Of a DNA stretch of 5,532 nt, positions 1-5,532 are shown in pieces. Positions within the stretch are counted from its first letter, which is position 1. Every line of letters starts with the position of its first letter. Under the pieces are notes generated by a model. That model did no database searches, was not told the origin of the DNA, and saw nothing but the letters and a program-made list of their open reading frames with translations. The position numbers and the translations under genes are program-made. The DNA comes from Bacteroidia bacterium. Its GTDB lineage: Bacteria > Bacteroidota > Bacteroidia > NS11-12g > UBA955. The stretch spans positions 1-5,532 of the forward strand of contig JACMRS010000211.1 in the NCBI GenBank assembly GCA_014376345.1, written 5' to 3'.

Positions 1-1
1 C

Positions 2-448
2 ACAAGCAGCACCTGTGATCCTGCATTTTCAGGCTCAATAGGATGCAGTGATGTTTACAGTGTCAACCTTCATCACAGCAACAAACAATATTTTCCGGGT
101 GCACTTGCAGGCACTGCTTCTACCGATACTTTGTATGTTTTCTCTCCTTTGTATTCTAAAGAGCAACTGCGACTGCACAGACAAAAATCAGCATCCGTAT
201 TCTTTGCCACTCCACCAAGAACAAACGAGAACTACAAGAGTTTTGTTTTGCAGGATACCATTGCCTCTTTCACAATAAATAAAGTTGAATATAAGGATGC
301 TTTTCATTCAAAAAGACCATCAACAGCAGATGATGACTACATTACAGACATCTGGTGGGCCAAACATATCGGTTTGTTAAAAATCATCAAAACAGACGGT
401 CTCACACCCGCAACCACCTGGGAATTGGTGAGTAGTGAGATAAAGTAA
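2..448 (+). CDS. C-terminal part of an unidentified protein, 5' end outside window
   Basis: The reading frame is open from the first bases of the window to a TAA stop, giving 148 visible residues, so the true start lies upstream. An internal TTG at 131 could be misread as a start, but the frame continues in both directions with no boundary there. The visible part has no membrane segment and is rich in Ser, Thr, Tyr and Lys. Near its end (visible residues about 91-143) it has a stretch TINKVEYKDAF followed by DIWWAKHIGLLKI and TTWELVSSEIK. From general knowledge, many Bacteroidota secreted or lipoproteins of unknown function end with a similar pattern, a beta-strand before 'W(Y/W)AkgiGlvk' and then a final strand. 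That resemblance is an inference, and no function can be named. The lipoprotein gene downstream starts 27 bp after the stop on the same strand, so the two may be cotranscribed. Confidence 0.75.
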   Translation, partial: TSSTCDPAFSGSIGCSDVYSVNLHHSNKQYFPGALAGTASTDTLYVFSPLYSKEQLRLHRQKSASVFFATPPRTNENYKSFVLQDTIASFTINKVEYKDAFHSKRPSTADDDYITDIWWAKHIGLLKIIKTDGLTPATTWELVSSEIK

Positions 449-475
449 AACGGGAGATTTTTTCAGAGTAATTGT

Positions 476-1321
476 ATGAAGACACTGCCCATATTGACAA
501 TTTTAATTTCTGTTTATGGTTGTAATAACAATCAGATTCCGAATTCCATAAATTCTCTCAAGGCAAAAATTACTCTAAATAATGATTCTGCTTTCAGACA
601 TCTACAGGACTATCCGAAAATAAAAGATTCGACAAAATTTATTTCAGACCTTATTCAGACATTTAAACTTGAGATCGATCAAGTTCAAGATCAAAATTTA
701 AATGCTAAAATAACAGCTTATAACAAAGTAAAACTTTACGGCTCTGACCTTGATTATTTCTTTATTGAATATGACTATGCAACTGGATCTGGTGCTGCTT
801 TTCCTTGGAAGTATCAGCTAATTATTTCAACAGAAGGAAAACTTGTAAAAGCATTATCAGCTTTTCATTTTAAATTCATTACGATATTTAAAAATGAAAA
901 TCCTTTTTTAATGATAGTTTCAGCATCTTCAAAAGGAAACGGAGGTCATGAAATTTATAAAATCAGAGGAGATACTTTGGAAAATGTTTATGAAGGATAT
1001 TACAACTGCAATTTAAGGACGTATGACGCTCACGAAGACAATATGATTTATGAACCCAATGAATTGACATTAAAAATTCAAGATTACAACAAAGATGGTT
1101 TTAATGATATTTCATTCAATGGTAAAATTGTATTTATTCAGGGCCGTACTAATAATGGTATTTGGTATGACGAAGAAACTATAAATGGAAAATTAATAAA
1201 ATATTCAGTTGATCATCCATTCAAGAAGTTTCAGGTAGAATATGTTTTTCTATACGATAGGCTATCCGGACACTTCAAAGCAAAAGAAATTTACACCGAT
1301 AAGTTTGGACTTAATGATTAA
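476..1321 (+). CDS. Putative lipoprotein with an acidic calcium-loop-like motif
   Basis: This gene encodes 281 residues. The N-terminus (MKT, a hydrophobic run LPILTILISVYG, then Cys16) looks like a lipoprotein signal peptide with lipobox VYGC, followed by NNNQ. The acidic surface-export signal described for some Bacteroidota lipoproteins is not seen after the cysteine, so a periplasm-facing anchor is slightly favoured; this is inference. Residues 203-214 (DYNKDGFNDISF) match the Asp/Asn-rich DxNxDGxxD loop found in EF-hand-like, dockerin-like and FG-GAP/VCBS-type calcium sites, with beta-strand-like sequence around it. Only one such loop is present, so this is not a full propeller repeat protein. 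Two cysteines, 16 and 178, are the only ones seen. No Shine-Dalgarno or -7 box is evident before the ATG, and the 27-bp gap suggests read-through from the upstream gene. The base composition is A+T-rich (19 G+C of 60 in 601-660 by hand count). The family is not recognised. Confidence 0.85.
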   Translation: MKTLPILTILISVYGCNNNQIPNSINSLKAKITLNNDSAFRHLQDYPKIKDSTKFISDLIQTFKLEIDQVQDQNLNAKITAYNKVKLYGSDLDYFFIEYDYATGSGAAFPWKYQLIISTEGKLVKALSAFHFKFITIFKNENPFLMIVSASSKGNGGHEIYKIRGDTLENVYEGYYNCNLRTYDAHEDNMIYEPNELTLKIQDYNKDGFNDISFNGKIVFIQGRTNNGIWYDEETINGKLIKYSVDHPFKKFQVEYVFLYDRLSGHFKAKEIYTDKFGLND

Positions 1322-1384
1322 GCAAACAGCGAATCTGCACGCTAAATCATTGAAATATTTCTACATCTTTCGATCACCTCTTCA

Positions 1385-2239
1385 CTATAGCTTCACAATC
1401 CTAATAATTTTCTCTCCAACTTGCAGAAAATAAATACCTTCCTGTAAAGTATCAACTTTAATGCTGTTTTCCAGCTTGCCAGACACAACAATTTGTCCGT
1501 AAGCATTGAAAATTTGGAAGTTACCGCTCATGTTTTCGGTGTAAATAATATCCGTAACCGGGTTAGGATAAATAAGCTGAGTAAGGGTGTTGACTTTCTC
1601 AACTGATACATATTGTTCATACTCAACAAAATCACAACCGGGAGTTGTAGTACCTACTAAATCATCAGTAATATCCCAATAAATCAATTCATCATTTGCG
1701 CATATTGCTTTAACAACACCGCCATAATCCATTGTTGCGGGGTCAGGATAGCTCCAACCATAAGTTTTTTCACCAAGTAATTCAACCCAAATTAACTTAA
1801 TTGAAGGTTCATTATTTACATGAAGGTACCAATGTTTATATGTTTTTCCATCCTGCAAAACAGTATTGATTACTGAGTCAACTATAAAATTCTTATTTCC
1901 TCTGGAATCGATATAATTGAATGTATCACCGGACACCAAACTATAATCATATCGCAAAAAACTATCCTGCCCGTTAATCAGAAATATTTTATTTTTAGCT
2001 TTAAAAAAAGTATCTTGATTTCTTACCGGCAAACTTTCTTGCAAAGTAAAAACTGCACTATCCATAGTAGTCCATAAAATATGAATGCTGTCGGTACTGG
2101 CATATTTATCGTGTGGTGGCGCTTGTATACTGTAGAGTATTTTAAAAAATCGAGTGCCTGAAATAAGCGACTGAGAATGCAGGTTGATGCTTGTAGTAAG
2201 TGCAACAAAGCACACAATTTTAAAGATTAAATTTTTCAT
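1385..2239 (-). CDS. Secreted protein with T9SS type A C-terminal sorting domain
   Basis: This gene encodes 284 residues. MKNLIFKIVCFVALTTSINLHSQS is a standard Sec signal peptide, with cleavage probably near residues 22-24. The mature body (about 24-215) is not a recognised enzyme. It contains strand-rich segments and, at 149-202, a pattern (IWVELLGEKTYGWSYP, then an ICANDELIYW strand and GCDF) resembling the '(W)(I/V)EgiG...G...P...C...C' block common in small T9SS cargo proteins; Cys180 and Cys202 would be that cysteine pair. Residues about 219-284 are the sorting domain: YPNPVTD (224-230), FNAYGQIV (244-251), then LQEGIYFLQV and a basic IIRIVKL end. From family knowledge, this domain is recognised by the type IX translocon and normally removed after outer-membrane passage, with release or anchoring to A-LPS. 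The gene is convergent with the lipoprotein gene (63-bp gap) and divergent from the barrel-like gene (84-bp gap). No convincing -7 box was found on this strand: a TATAATTTG lies 4 bases from the ATG, but its spacing is wrong. Confidence 0.9.
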   Translation of the reverse strand: MKNLIFKIVCFVALTTSINLHSQSLISGTRFFKILYSIQAPPHDKYASTDSIHILWTTMDSAVFTLQESLPVRNQDTFFKAKNKIFLINGQDSFLRYDYSLVSGDTFNYIDSRGNKNFIVDSVINTVLQDGKTYKHWYLHVNNEPSIKLIWVELLGEKTYGWSYPDPATMDYGGVVKAICANDELIYWDITDDLVGTTTPGCDFVEYEQYVSVEKVNTLTQLIYPNPVTDIIYTENMSGNFQIFNAYGQIVVSGKLENSIKVDTLQEGIYFLQVGEKIIRIVKL

Positions 2240-2286
2240 ACCCGCAAATTATATAAATTTTAGTAATAGTTAATATTTAATTTTAG

Positions 2287-2294
2287 TAGATTTG
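2287..2294 (+). promoter_or_regulatory. Probable Bacteroidota -7 promoter box for the barrel-like gene
   Basis: TAGATTTG matches the Bacteroidota consensus TAnnTTTG exactly and lies 29 bp upstream of the ATG at 2324, predicting a leader of about 25 nt. The region about 20 bp upstream is A+T-rich without a clear TTG-type -33 element, so the assignment rests on the -7 match and its position. Confidence 0.6.
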
Positions 2295-2323
2295 TTTTAT
2301 CAAGAAACAAAAACTTCAATATT

Positions 2324-2974
2324 ATGCTTAAAATTAAAATCCTCATATTAATTTGCTTGTTCGCTGGTAAAGCAGCCGCTTTTTCTGATAGCAGTAAGCA
2401 ATTCAGGCATGTAAATGTTTCATTTTTGCCTACTTCATATCTTGATGGTAAACATTGGAAAGAATTTAAACTGAAATATTCCTTTAATAAAAAATACATT
2501 CCTTCTTTATATGTTGGAATTGGATTTAATAATCGTCATACGAACAAAGGTTATGCGGGTTTTTCACCCGGGGCAGTTTATTTTGAAAATAGATATCAGT
2601 ATTTAGGAGTTTGTGAAAAGATTTATTCTAAAAATAATTTTTCATGGGATATAAGCCTTTTTATTATGAAGCATAATTATCTCTCCACAGCCGTCACATA
2701 TGAGTACAAAGAGCCTGCAACTTCCTATTTTATGCAAAGAGGTTCCTATTCGGGATTTACTACCGGATTTGAATATTCGTTTTTTAACAGGTTCGCTGTC
2801 GGGATGGGTTTTCGTTTTTTAGTTACTAAAAGTATTAAACAAGAAATCCAGAACAGCGCAAATTTGAATACTTATGATCCGAATATTAATCGTGAATTAA
2901 TCCCTTTTCATTCAATTGATGGAAAGTCAGGATTCAAAGACTACATTTATCTAAGTTTATCTTTAAAATTATAA
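2324..2974 (+). CDS. Probable outer-membrane beta-barrel protein, function unknown
   Basis: This gene encodes 216 residues. MLKIKILILICLFAGKAAA is a Sec signal peptide with probable cleavage after AAA (residue 19). The mature protein is made of alternating polar and aromatic/hydrophobic strands separated by short polar turns: FKLKYSF (48-54), SLYVGIGF (61-68), GFSPGAVYF (79-87), FSWDISLFIM (106-115), GFTTGFEYSF (144-153), FAVGMGFRFLV (157-167), and a final YIYLSLSLKL. Glycine- and aromatic-rich amphipathic strands and a last strand ending at the C-terminus are typical of small outer-membrane beta-barrels. This is inferred from pattern, not from a recognised family. There is no T9SS tail and no lipobox. 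Composition is very A+T-rich (11 G+C of 60 in 2581-2640). The ATG fits both the signal peptide and the -7 box 29 bp upstream. Its stop faces the ACMSD gene across 68 bp. Confidence 0.85.
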   Translation: MLKIKILILICLFAGKAAAFSDSSKQFRHVNVSFLPTSYLDGKHWKEFKLKYSFNKKYIPSLYVGIGFNNRHTNKGYAGFSPGAVYFENRYQYLGVCEKIYSKNNFSWDISLFIMKHNYLSTAVTYEYKEPATSYFMQRGSYSGFTTGFEYSFFNRFAVGMGFRFLVTKSIKQEIQNSANLNTYDPNINRELIPFHSIDGKSGFKDYIYLSLSLKL

Positions 2975-3042
2975 AATCAAAAGAATACTATTATCATTTG
3001 TTCAGTTAAAAAAAATGACACTAAAAATGAATTTTTTGCCTT

Positions 3043-4038
3043 CTATCTGCCCAAAAACTTCAACACACTCTCACTAAAAATCTGGTCTTTTTGCTTTTGT
3101 GATACATTCTGCATGTCTTCAATAAATTTACCATGTCCTAAATCGCCGAGTGGGAAAGGATAATCCGTTCCGTAACAAATTTTTTCTGAGCCAAACATAT
3201 CAAGCAAATACCCAAAAGCCTTGTCGTCATGCGTAATACCATCTACCCAAAACTTACCAATGTAATCTGCGGGCTTTCTTACTTCATTCAGGTTCACTAA
3301 ATCGGGTCTTACCTCCCAACCGTGTGAAATCCTGCCAATTGTAAACGGAAATGATCCGCCTGCATGTGCAAACATCACCCTTAAACCTGGAAATTTATCA
3401 AACACACCTCCAAATATCATTGAGCAAATTGCTCTGCTGGTTTCTGCAGGCATTCCTACAAGCCATGGCAACCAGAATTTCTCTATAACATCTTCTCCCA
3501 TCATCTGCCAGGGATGAATAAACAGACTCATGCTCATCTTTTCCGCGGCTTCATAAAATGGAAACAAAATGGGGTCATCCAGATTCATATTCAAGATATT
3601 TGTACCAATCTGCACTCCCGGCAATCCAATATTTTTACAGCGTTCAAGTTCTTTTATCGCCAATTTTACATCTTGCATTGGCAGCGTTCCCAACCCTATA
3701 AATCTGTTGGGATGAGTATTTTGCAAGTTTGCAATATGGTCATTTAAAAAAACCGACCAGTCGTGCGTATCAACTCCTTGTGCCCAGTAATTAAACAGCA
3801 CCGGAATTGTAGAAAGCACCATCATATCCACGCGGTGCTTATCCATATCTTTAATAATCGCCTTCGGATCCCAGCAGTTTTCAGAAACTTCCCTGAAAAA
3901 CTTACCGTCATCACGCATCATCCGCGCTGTCTTTCTCTCCCTGTCATGATTCAGATAAATAAATCCGCCATAACCGTACTTTTTCTGAAGATTCGGCCAG
4001 TCTTCGGGCATTATATGCGCATGACAATCAATTTTCAT
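3043..4038 (-). CDS. nbaD: 2-amino-3-carboxymuconate-6-semialdehyde decarboxylase (ACMSD)
   Basis: This gene encodes 331 residues, close to the roughly 335 of the family. The enzyme is a cytoplasmic amidohydrolase-superfamily TIM barrel that decarboxylates 2-amino-3-carboxymuconate 6-semialdehyde to 2-aminomuconate 6-semialdehyde, preventing its spontaneous cyclisation to quinolinate. Visible signatures are MKIDCHAHIMPEDWP at the start (zinc ligands His6 and His8), Arg49 in FFREVSENCWDP (expected carboxylate-binding arginine), LGTLPMQ (116-122), GVQIGTN (141-147), His175 in FIHPW (metal ligand), the block WLPWLVGMPAET (189-200), His225 in FAHAGG (expected catalytic His), Arg235 in GRISHG, and Asp292 in GTDYPFPLGDL (metal ligand). 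The sequence closely resembles human ACMSD as I remember it. It lies 42 bp downstream of the dioxygenase gene that makes its substrate, with no promoter in the gap, so cotranscription is likely. The symbol is borrowed from the 2-nitrobenzoate pathway of Pseudomonas; the same enzyme serves tryptophan degradation. Confidence 0.95.
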   Translation of the reverse strand: MKIDCHAHIMPEDWPNLQKKYGYGGFIYLNHDRERKTARMMRDDGKFFREVSENCWDPKAIIKDMDKHRVDMMVLSTIPVLFNYWAQGVDTHDWSVFLNDHIANLQNTHPNRFIGLGTLPMQDVKLAIKELERCKNIGLPGVQIGTNILNMNLDDPILFPFYEAAEKMSMSLFIHPWQMMGEDVIEKFWLPWLVGMPAETSRAICSMIFGGVFDKFPGLRVMFAHAGGSFPFTIGRISHGWEVRPDLVNLNEVRKPADYIGKFWVDGITHDDKAFGYLLDMFGSEKICYGTDYPFPLGDLGHGKFIEDMQNVSQKQKDQIFSESVLKFLGR

Positions 4039-4080
4039 TTTAAATAAAAGCTATTTTGTTAATCAGATATTCAGGTAAAC

Positions 4081-4620
4081 TTAATCTTTAGTAGTATAAC
4101 GACTATCAGCTTCCATCACATTACCACAGTTAGTGCAGGTGCGAAGCGTTTCACTGCCATAAAAATGTTTGAAATGGGGCAGAAAATCAGTTTCTATATT
4201 ATTAAGCTCAAAAAACACTTCGTGAAGCTTGTTGTTACACACATCGCAATACCATGAAAGTCCGTCTGTAAAGCCTTTTCCTGCTCTAACTCTTTCTATA
4301 ACAAGTCCAATAGATCCTTCACTTCTAACCGGAGAATGTGGTACTTTTGAAGGATGCAGGTACATATCACCTGGTCCTAAAGGTATTTCAACCATCTTTC
4401 CATCTTGCTGTGTTTTTACAACTATATTTCCTTCAAGCTGATAAAACAGTTCTTCAGTTTCGTTGTAATGATAGTCTTTGCGGGCATTCGGACCAGCTAC
4501 AACCATTACTATAAAGTCGGATCCTTCGGGATAAAGATTCTTATTTCCTACCGGCGGTTTCAGAAGATGTCTGTTCTCTTCAATCCATTTGTTCAGGTTA
4601 AAAGGGGCTCTGATATCCAT
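4081..4620 (-). CDS. nbaC: 3-hydroxyanthranilate 3,4-dioxygenase
   Basis: This gene encodes 179 residues, the usual length of the bacterial form. This cytoplasmic cupin dioxygenase uses Fe(II) and O2 to open the ring of 3-hydroxyanthranilate, giving 2-amino-3-carboxymuconate 6-semialdehyde in the kynurenine pathway. The catalytic iron ligands are visible as His51 and Glu57 (DYHYNETEELFYQ) and His95 (KVPHSPVRS). Arg47, Arg99 and Glu109 (LVIERVR) fit the substrate-binding residues known from the Cupriavidus enzyme. The C-terminus carries a rubredoxin-like second metal site, Cys125/Cys128 (WYCDVC) and Cys162/Cys165 (CTNC), which bacterial and fungal enzymes have and animal enzymes lack. The substrate may come from tryptophan through kynurenine or from nitrobenzoate-type compounds; no kynureninase or kynurenine monooxygenase gene lies within the window. 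It is the first gene of a probable operon with ACMSD. The ATG at 4620 fits the family's N-terminus, and there is no Shine-Dalgarno sequence. Confidence 0.97.
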   Translation of the reverse strand: MDIRAPFNLNKWIEENRHLLKPPVGNKNLYPEGSDFIVMVVAGPNARKDYHYNETEELFYQLEGNIVVKTQQDGKMVEIPLGPGDMYLHPSKVPHSPVRSEGSIGLVIERVRAGKGFTDGLSWYCDVCNNKLHEVFFELNNIETDFLPHFKHFYGSETLRTCTNCGNVMEADSRYTTKD

Positions 4621-4632
4621 AATTGATCAATT
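4621..4632. repeat. 12-bp perfect palindrome next to the dioxygenase start codon
   Basis: AATTGATCAATT is perfectly self-complementary and ends directly at the dioxygenase start codon. Given the -7 box at 4639-4646, it would occupy the transcribed leader at roughly +3 to +14, a place where a repressor dimer could bind. A 12-bp palindrome is expected about once by chance in a window this size, more often in A+T-rich DNA, so an operator role is only a possibility. Confidence 0.35.
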
Positions 4633-4638
4633 TTTTGT

Positions 4639-4646
4639 CAAACTTA
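4639..4646 (-). promoter_or_regulatory. Probable -7 promoter box for the dioxygenase-ACMSD operon
   Basis: Read on the minus strand this is TAAGTTTG, an exact TAnnTTTG match, 18 bp upstream of the dioxygenase ATG. The predicted leader is about 14 nt. No clear TTG -33 element is seen at the expected distance (about 4661-4670). Confidence 0.6.
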
Positions 4647-4670
4647 ATGATTTACGCTGATATTTAACTG

Positions 4671-4678
4671 TAACTTTG
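4671..4678 (+). promoter_or_regulatory. Probable -7 promoter box for rlmN
   Basis: TAACTTTG is an exact TAnnTTTG match ending 9 bp before the rlmN ATG. A start site a few bases downstream of the box would leave a leader of only about 3-6 nt, so the message may be almost leaderless. The -33 position (about 4649-4654) reads GATTTA, a weak match, and overlaps the upstream side of the opposing promoter. Confidence 0.55.
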
Positions 4679-4692
4679 CATAACTTAATGCA
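4677..4692 (+). repeat. Short inverted repeat containing the rlmN start codon
   Basis: TGCAT (4677-4681) and ATGCA (4688-4692) are complementary arms around a 6-base spacer AACTTA. The right arm contains the start codon, and the left arm overlaps the last two bases of the -7 box. The stem is short, and most of the left arm would lie at or before the predicted transcription start, so an RNA hairpin is doubtful. A protein-binding site is possible, and so is chance. Confidence 0.25.
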
Positions 4693-5532
4693 GCCAAAAA
4701 CCGATATACGCCTTTTAGATAAACAGGAACTTACCAATAAATTTGAAGCAATGGGCGAAAAGCCCTTTCGTGCAAGACAGATTTATGAGTGGTTATGGCA
4801 GAAAGCAGCAGTGTCATTTGAAGAAATGACCAATCTTTCAAAAGCCCTTCGTGAAAAACTGGATCTTAACTTCGAAATCAGACCTGTTACAATTGAAACC
4901 AAACAGGTAAGCAACGACGGAACCATTAAATGTGCTTTTAAATTGTTTGATGGACGGGTTGTTGAAGGTGTTCTTATTCCTACAGAAAACAGAATGACCG
5001 CTTGCGTCTCTTCGCAGGTTGGTTGCAGCTTGAGTTGTAAGTTCTGCGCAACGGGCTTTCTTAAAAGAGAAAGAAACCTCGACCCCGCAGAAATTTATGA
5101 TCAGGTTGTTTTGATAGACAGACTAGCAAAAGAGCATTACAACATTCCATTATCAAACATAGTTTTTATGGGAATGGGTGAACCACTTCTCAACTACGCA
5201 AATGTGATGTCGGGTATTGATAAAATAACTTCGGAAGAAGGTCTTCACATGTCGCCACACCGTATTACAGTTTCAACTGCAGGTATTGCGAAAATGATTA
5301 AGAAGATGGCTGATGAAGGTGCGAAATTCAATCTGGCACTATCTCTGCATGCCGCTACCAATGAAAAACGAAGCGCCATTATGCCGATAAACGATACTAA
5401 CAGTCTTGAAGACCTTGAGGAAGCGTTAAATTACTGGTATAAAAAAACAGGATCACGACCTACTTTCGAGTATGCTGTGATGAATGATACCAATGATGGT
5501 ATGACTGAAGCAGAAGAACTGGCTAAGTTTGC
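4688..5532 (+). CDS. rlmN: 23S rRNA (adenine2503-C2)-methyltransferase RlmN, 3' end outside window
   Basis: 281 codons are visible and the frame is still open at the window end; the family is about 345-380 residues, so roughly the last 65-100 are missing. The enzyme is a cytoplasmic radical-SAM protein that methylates C2 of A2503 in 23S rRNA and, in E. coli, A37 of some tRNAs, supporting translational fidelity. Visible features are the N-terminal RNA-binding region with MGEKPFRARQIYEWLW (22-37), Glu93 in VVEGVLIP, Cys106 in TACVSSQVGC, the 4Fe-4S motif Cys113-x3-Cys117-x2-Cys120 (CSLSCKFC), then ATGF, the SAM-binding MGMGEPLLNY (161-170), and HRITVSTAGI and NLALSLHAATNEKR. The second catalytic cysteine, which is methylated during the reaction, should lie near residue 343, beyond the window. 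RlmN is favoured over the resistance paralogue Cfr by its close fit to ordinary Bacteroidota RlmN. The ATG at 4688 gives the standard N-terminus and fits the -7 box. It is transcribed divergently from the dioxygenase operon. Confidence 0.96.
   Translation, partial: MQPKTDIRLLDKQELTNKFEAMGEKPFRARQIYEWLWQKAAVSFEEMTNLSKALREKLDLNFEIRPVTIETKQVSNDGTIKCAFKLFDGRVVEGVLIPTENRMTACVSSQVGCSLSCKFCATGFLKRERNLDPAEIYDQVVLIDRLAKEHYNIPLSNIVFMGMGEPLLNYANVMSGIDKITSEEGLHMSPHRITVSTAGIAKMIKKMADEGAKFNLALSLHAATNEKRSAIMPINDTNSLEDLEEALNYWYKKTGSRPTFEYAVMNDTNDGMTEAEELAKF

Noticed and set aside
48..278. 76-codon open frame on the plus strand
   Set aside because: It overlaps the first gene in another frame. The frame running from position 2 to 448 continues from the window edge and ends in a family-like C-terminal pattern, so this one is a shadow.
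1322..1384. Convergent gap between the lipoprotein and T9SS cargo genes, checked for a terminator or small gene
   Set aside because: No stable hairpin with a T-run, no repeat and no credible short reading frame is visible in these 63 bases.
2243..2252. TATAATTTG on the minus strand as a -7 box for the T9SS cargo gene
   Set aside because: The spacing between TA and TTTG is one base off the TAnnTTTG consensus, and it lies only 4 bases from the start codon, leaving no room for a normal leader.
2260..2499. 79-codon minus-strand open frame overlapping the start of the barrel-like gene
   Set aside because: It runs antisense through the signal-peptide region and promoter of a better supported gene and has no recognisable features.
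2994..3030. Possible bidirectional terminator: TCATTT arm with AAATGA arms at 3013-3018 and 3025-3030, followed by a T-run
   Set aside because: The stem is only six mostly A-T pairs with a long loop and no G-C-rich core, so it is not distinguishable from chance in this A+T-rich convergent gap.
3514..4047. Two plus-strand open frames (3514-3747 and 3763-4047) opposite the ACMSD gene
   Set aside because: They lie antisense to a strongly conserved enzyme gene and their translations look random, with no signal, motif or promoter.
4229..4626. Overlapping plus-strand open frames (4229-4441 and 4405-4626) opposite the dioxygenase gene
   Set aside because: They are antisense shadows of a gene with every catalytic residue identified, and their protein sequences are not plausible.
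4688..5532. Possibility that the radical-SAM gene is the antibiotic-resistance methyltransferase Cfr
   Set aside because: The N-terminus, motif spacing and wording (MGEKPFRARQIYEWLW, MGMGEPLLNY) fit ordinary chromosomal Bacteroidota RlmN, and no mobile or resistance context is present.

Overview
The window looks like chromosomal DNA from a member of the Bacteroidota, probably a Chitinophagales/Sphingobacteriales/Flavobacteriales-type environmental bacterium. The evidence is a secreted protein with a type IX secretion (T9SS) C-terminal sorting domain, three close matches to the Bacteroidota promoter -7 box TAnnTTTG, no obvious Shine-Dalgarno sequences, and low G+C. The exact genus cannot be read from the sequence.

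Left part (1-2974), envelope and secreted proteins of unknown function. The window opens inside a gene whose last 148 codons are visible (to 448, + strand). It is followed after 27 bp by a 281-aa lipoprotein with an acidic, calcium-loop-like motif (476-1321, +). Convergent to this is a 284-aa T9SS cargo protein (1385-2239, -). Divergent from that cargo gene is a 216-aa protein with a signal peptide and a probable outer-membrane beta-barrel (2324-2974, +), preceded by a good -7 box. The lipoprotein and barrel genes in particular are clearly more A+T-rich than the metabolic genes to their right.

Right part (3043-5532), conserved metabolism and RNA modification. On the minus strand, 3-hydroxyanthranilate 3,4-dioxygenase (4620 to 4081) is followed by 2-amino-3-carboxymuconate-6-semialdehyde decarboxylase (ACMSD, 4038 to 3043). 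They form a probable two-gene unit for consecutive steps of the kynurenine branch of tryptophan degradation. The dioxygenase opens the ring of 3-hydroxyanthranilate. The decarboxylase then removes CO2 from the unstable product before it cyclises to quinolinate, steering carbon to catabolism rather than NAD synthesis. All expected metal ligands of both enzymes are present. Divergently, rlmN (from 4688, +, cut by the window end) encodes the radical-SAM methyltransferase for A2503 of 23S rRNA, which also acts on some tRNAs.

The 67-bp gap between the dioxygenase and rlmN holds two perfect, oppositely oriented -7 boxes and a 12-bp perfect palindrome, and is the most interesting non-coding stretch. 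No RNA gene, CRISPR array, mobile element or clearly new system was found, and no gene-free stretch is longer than about 85 bases.
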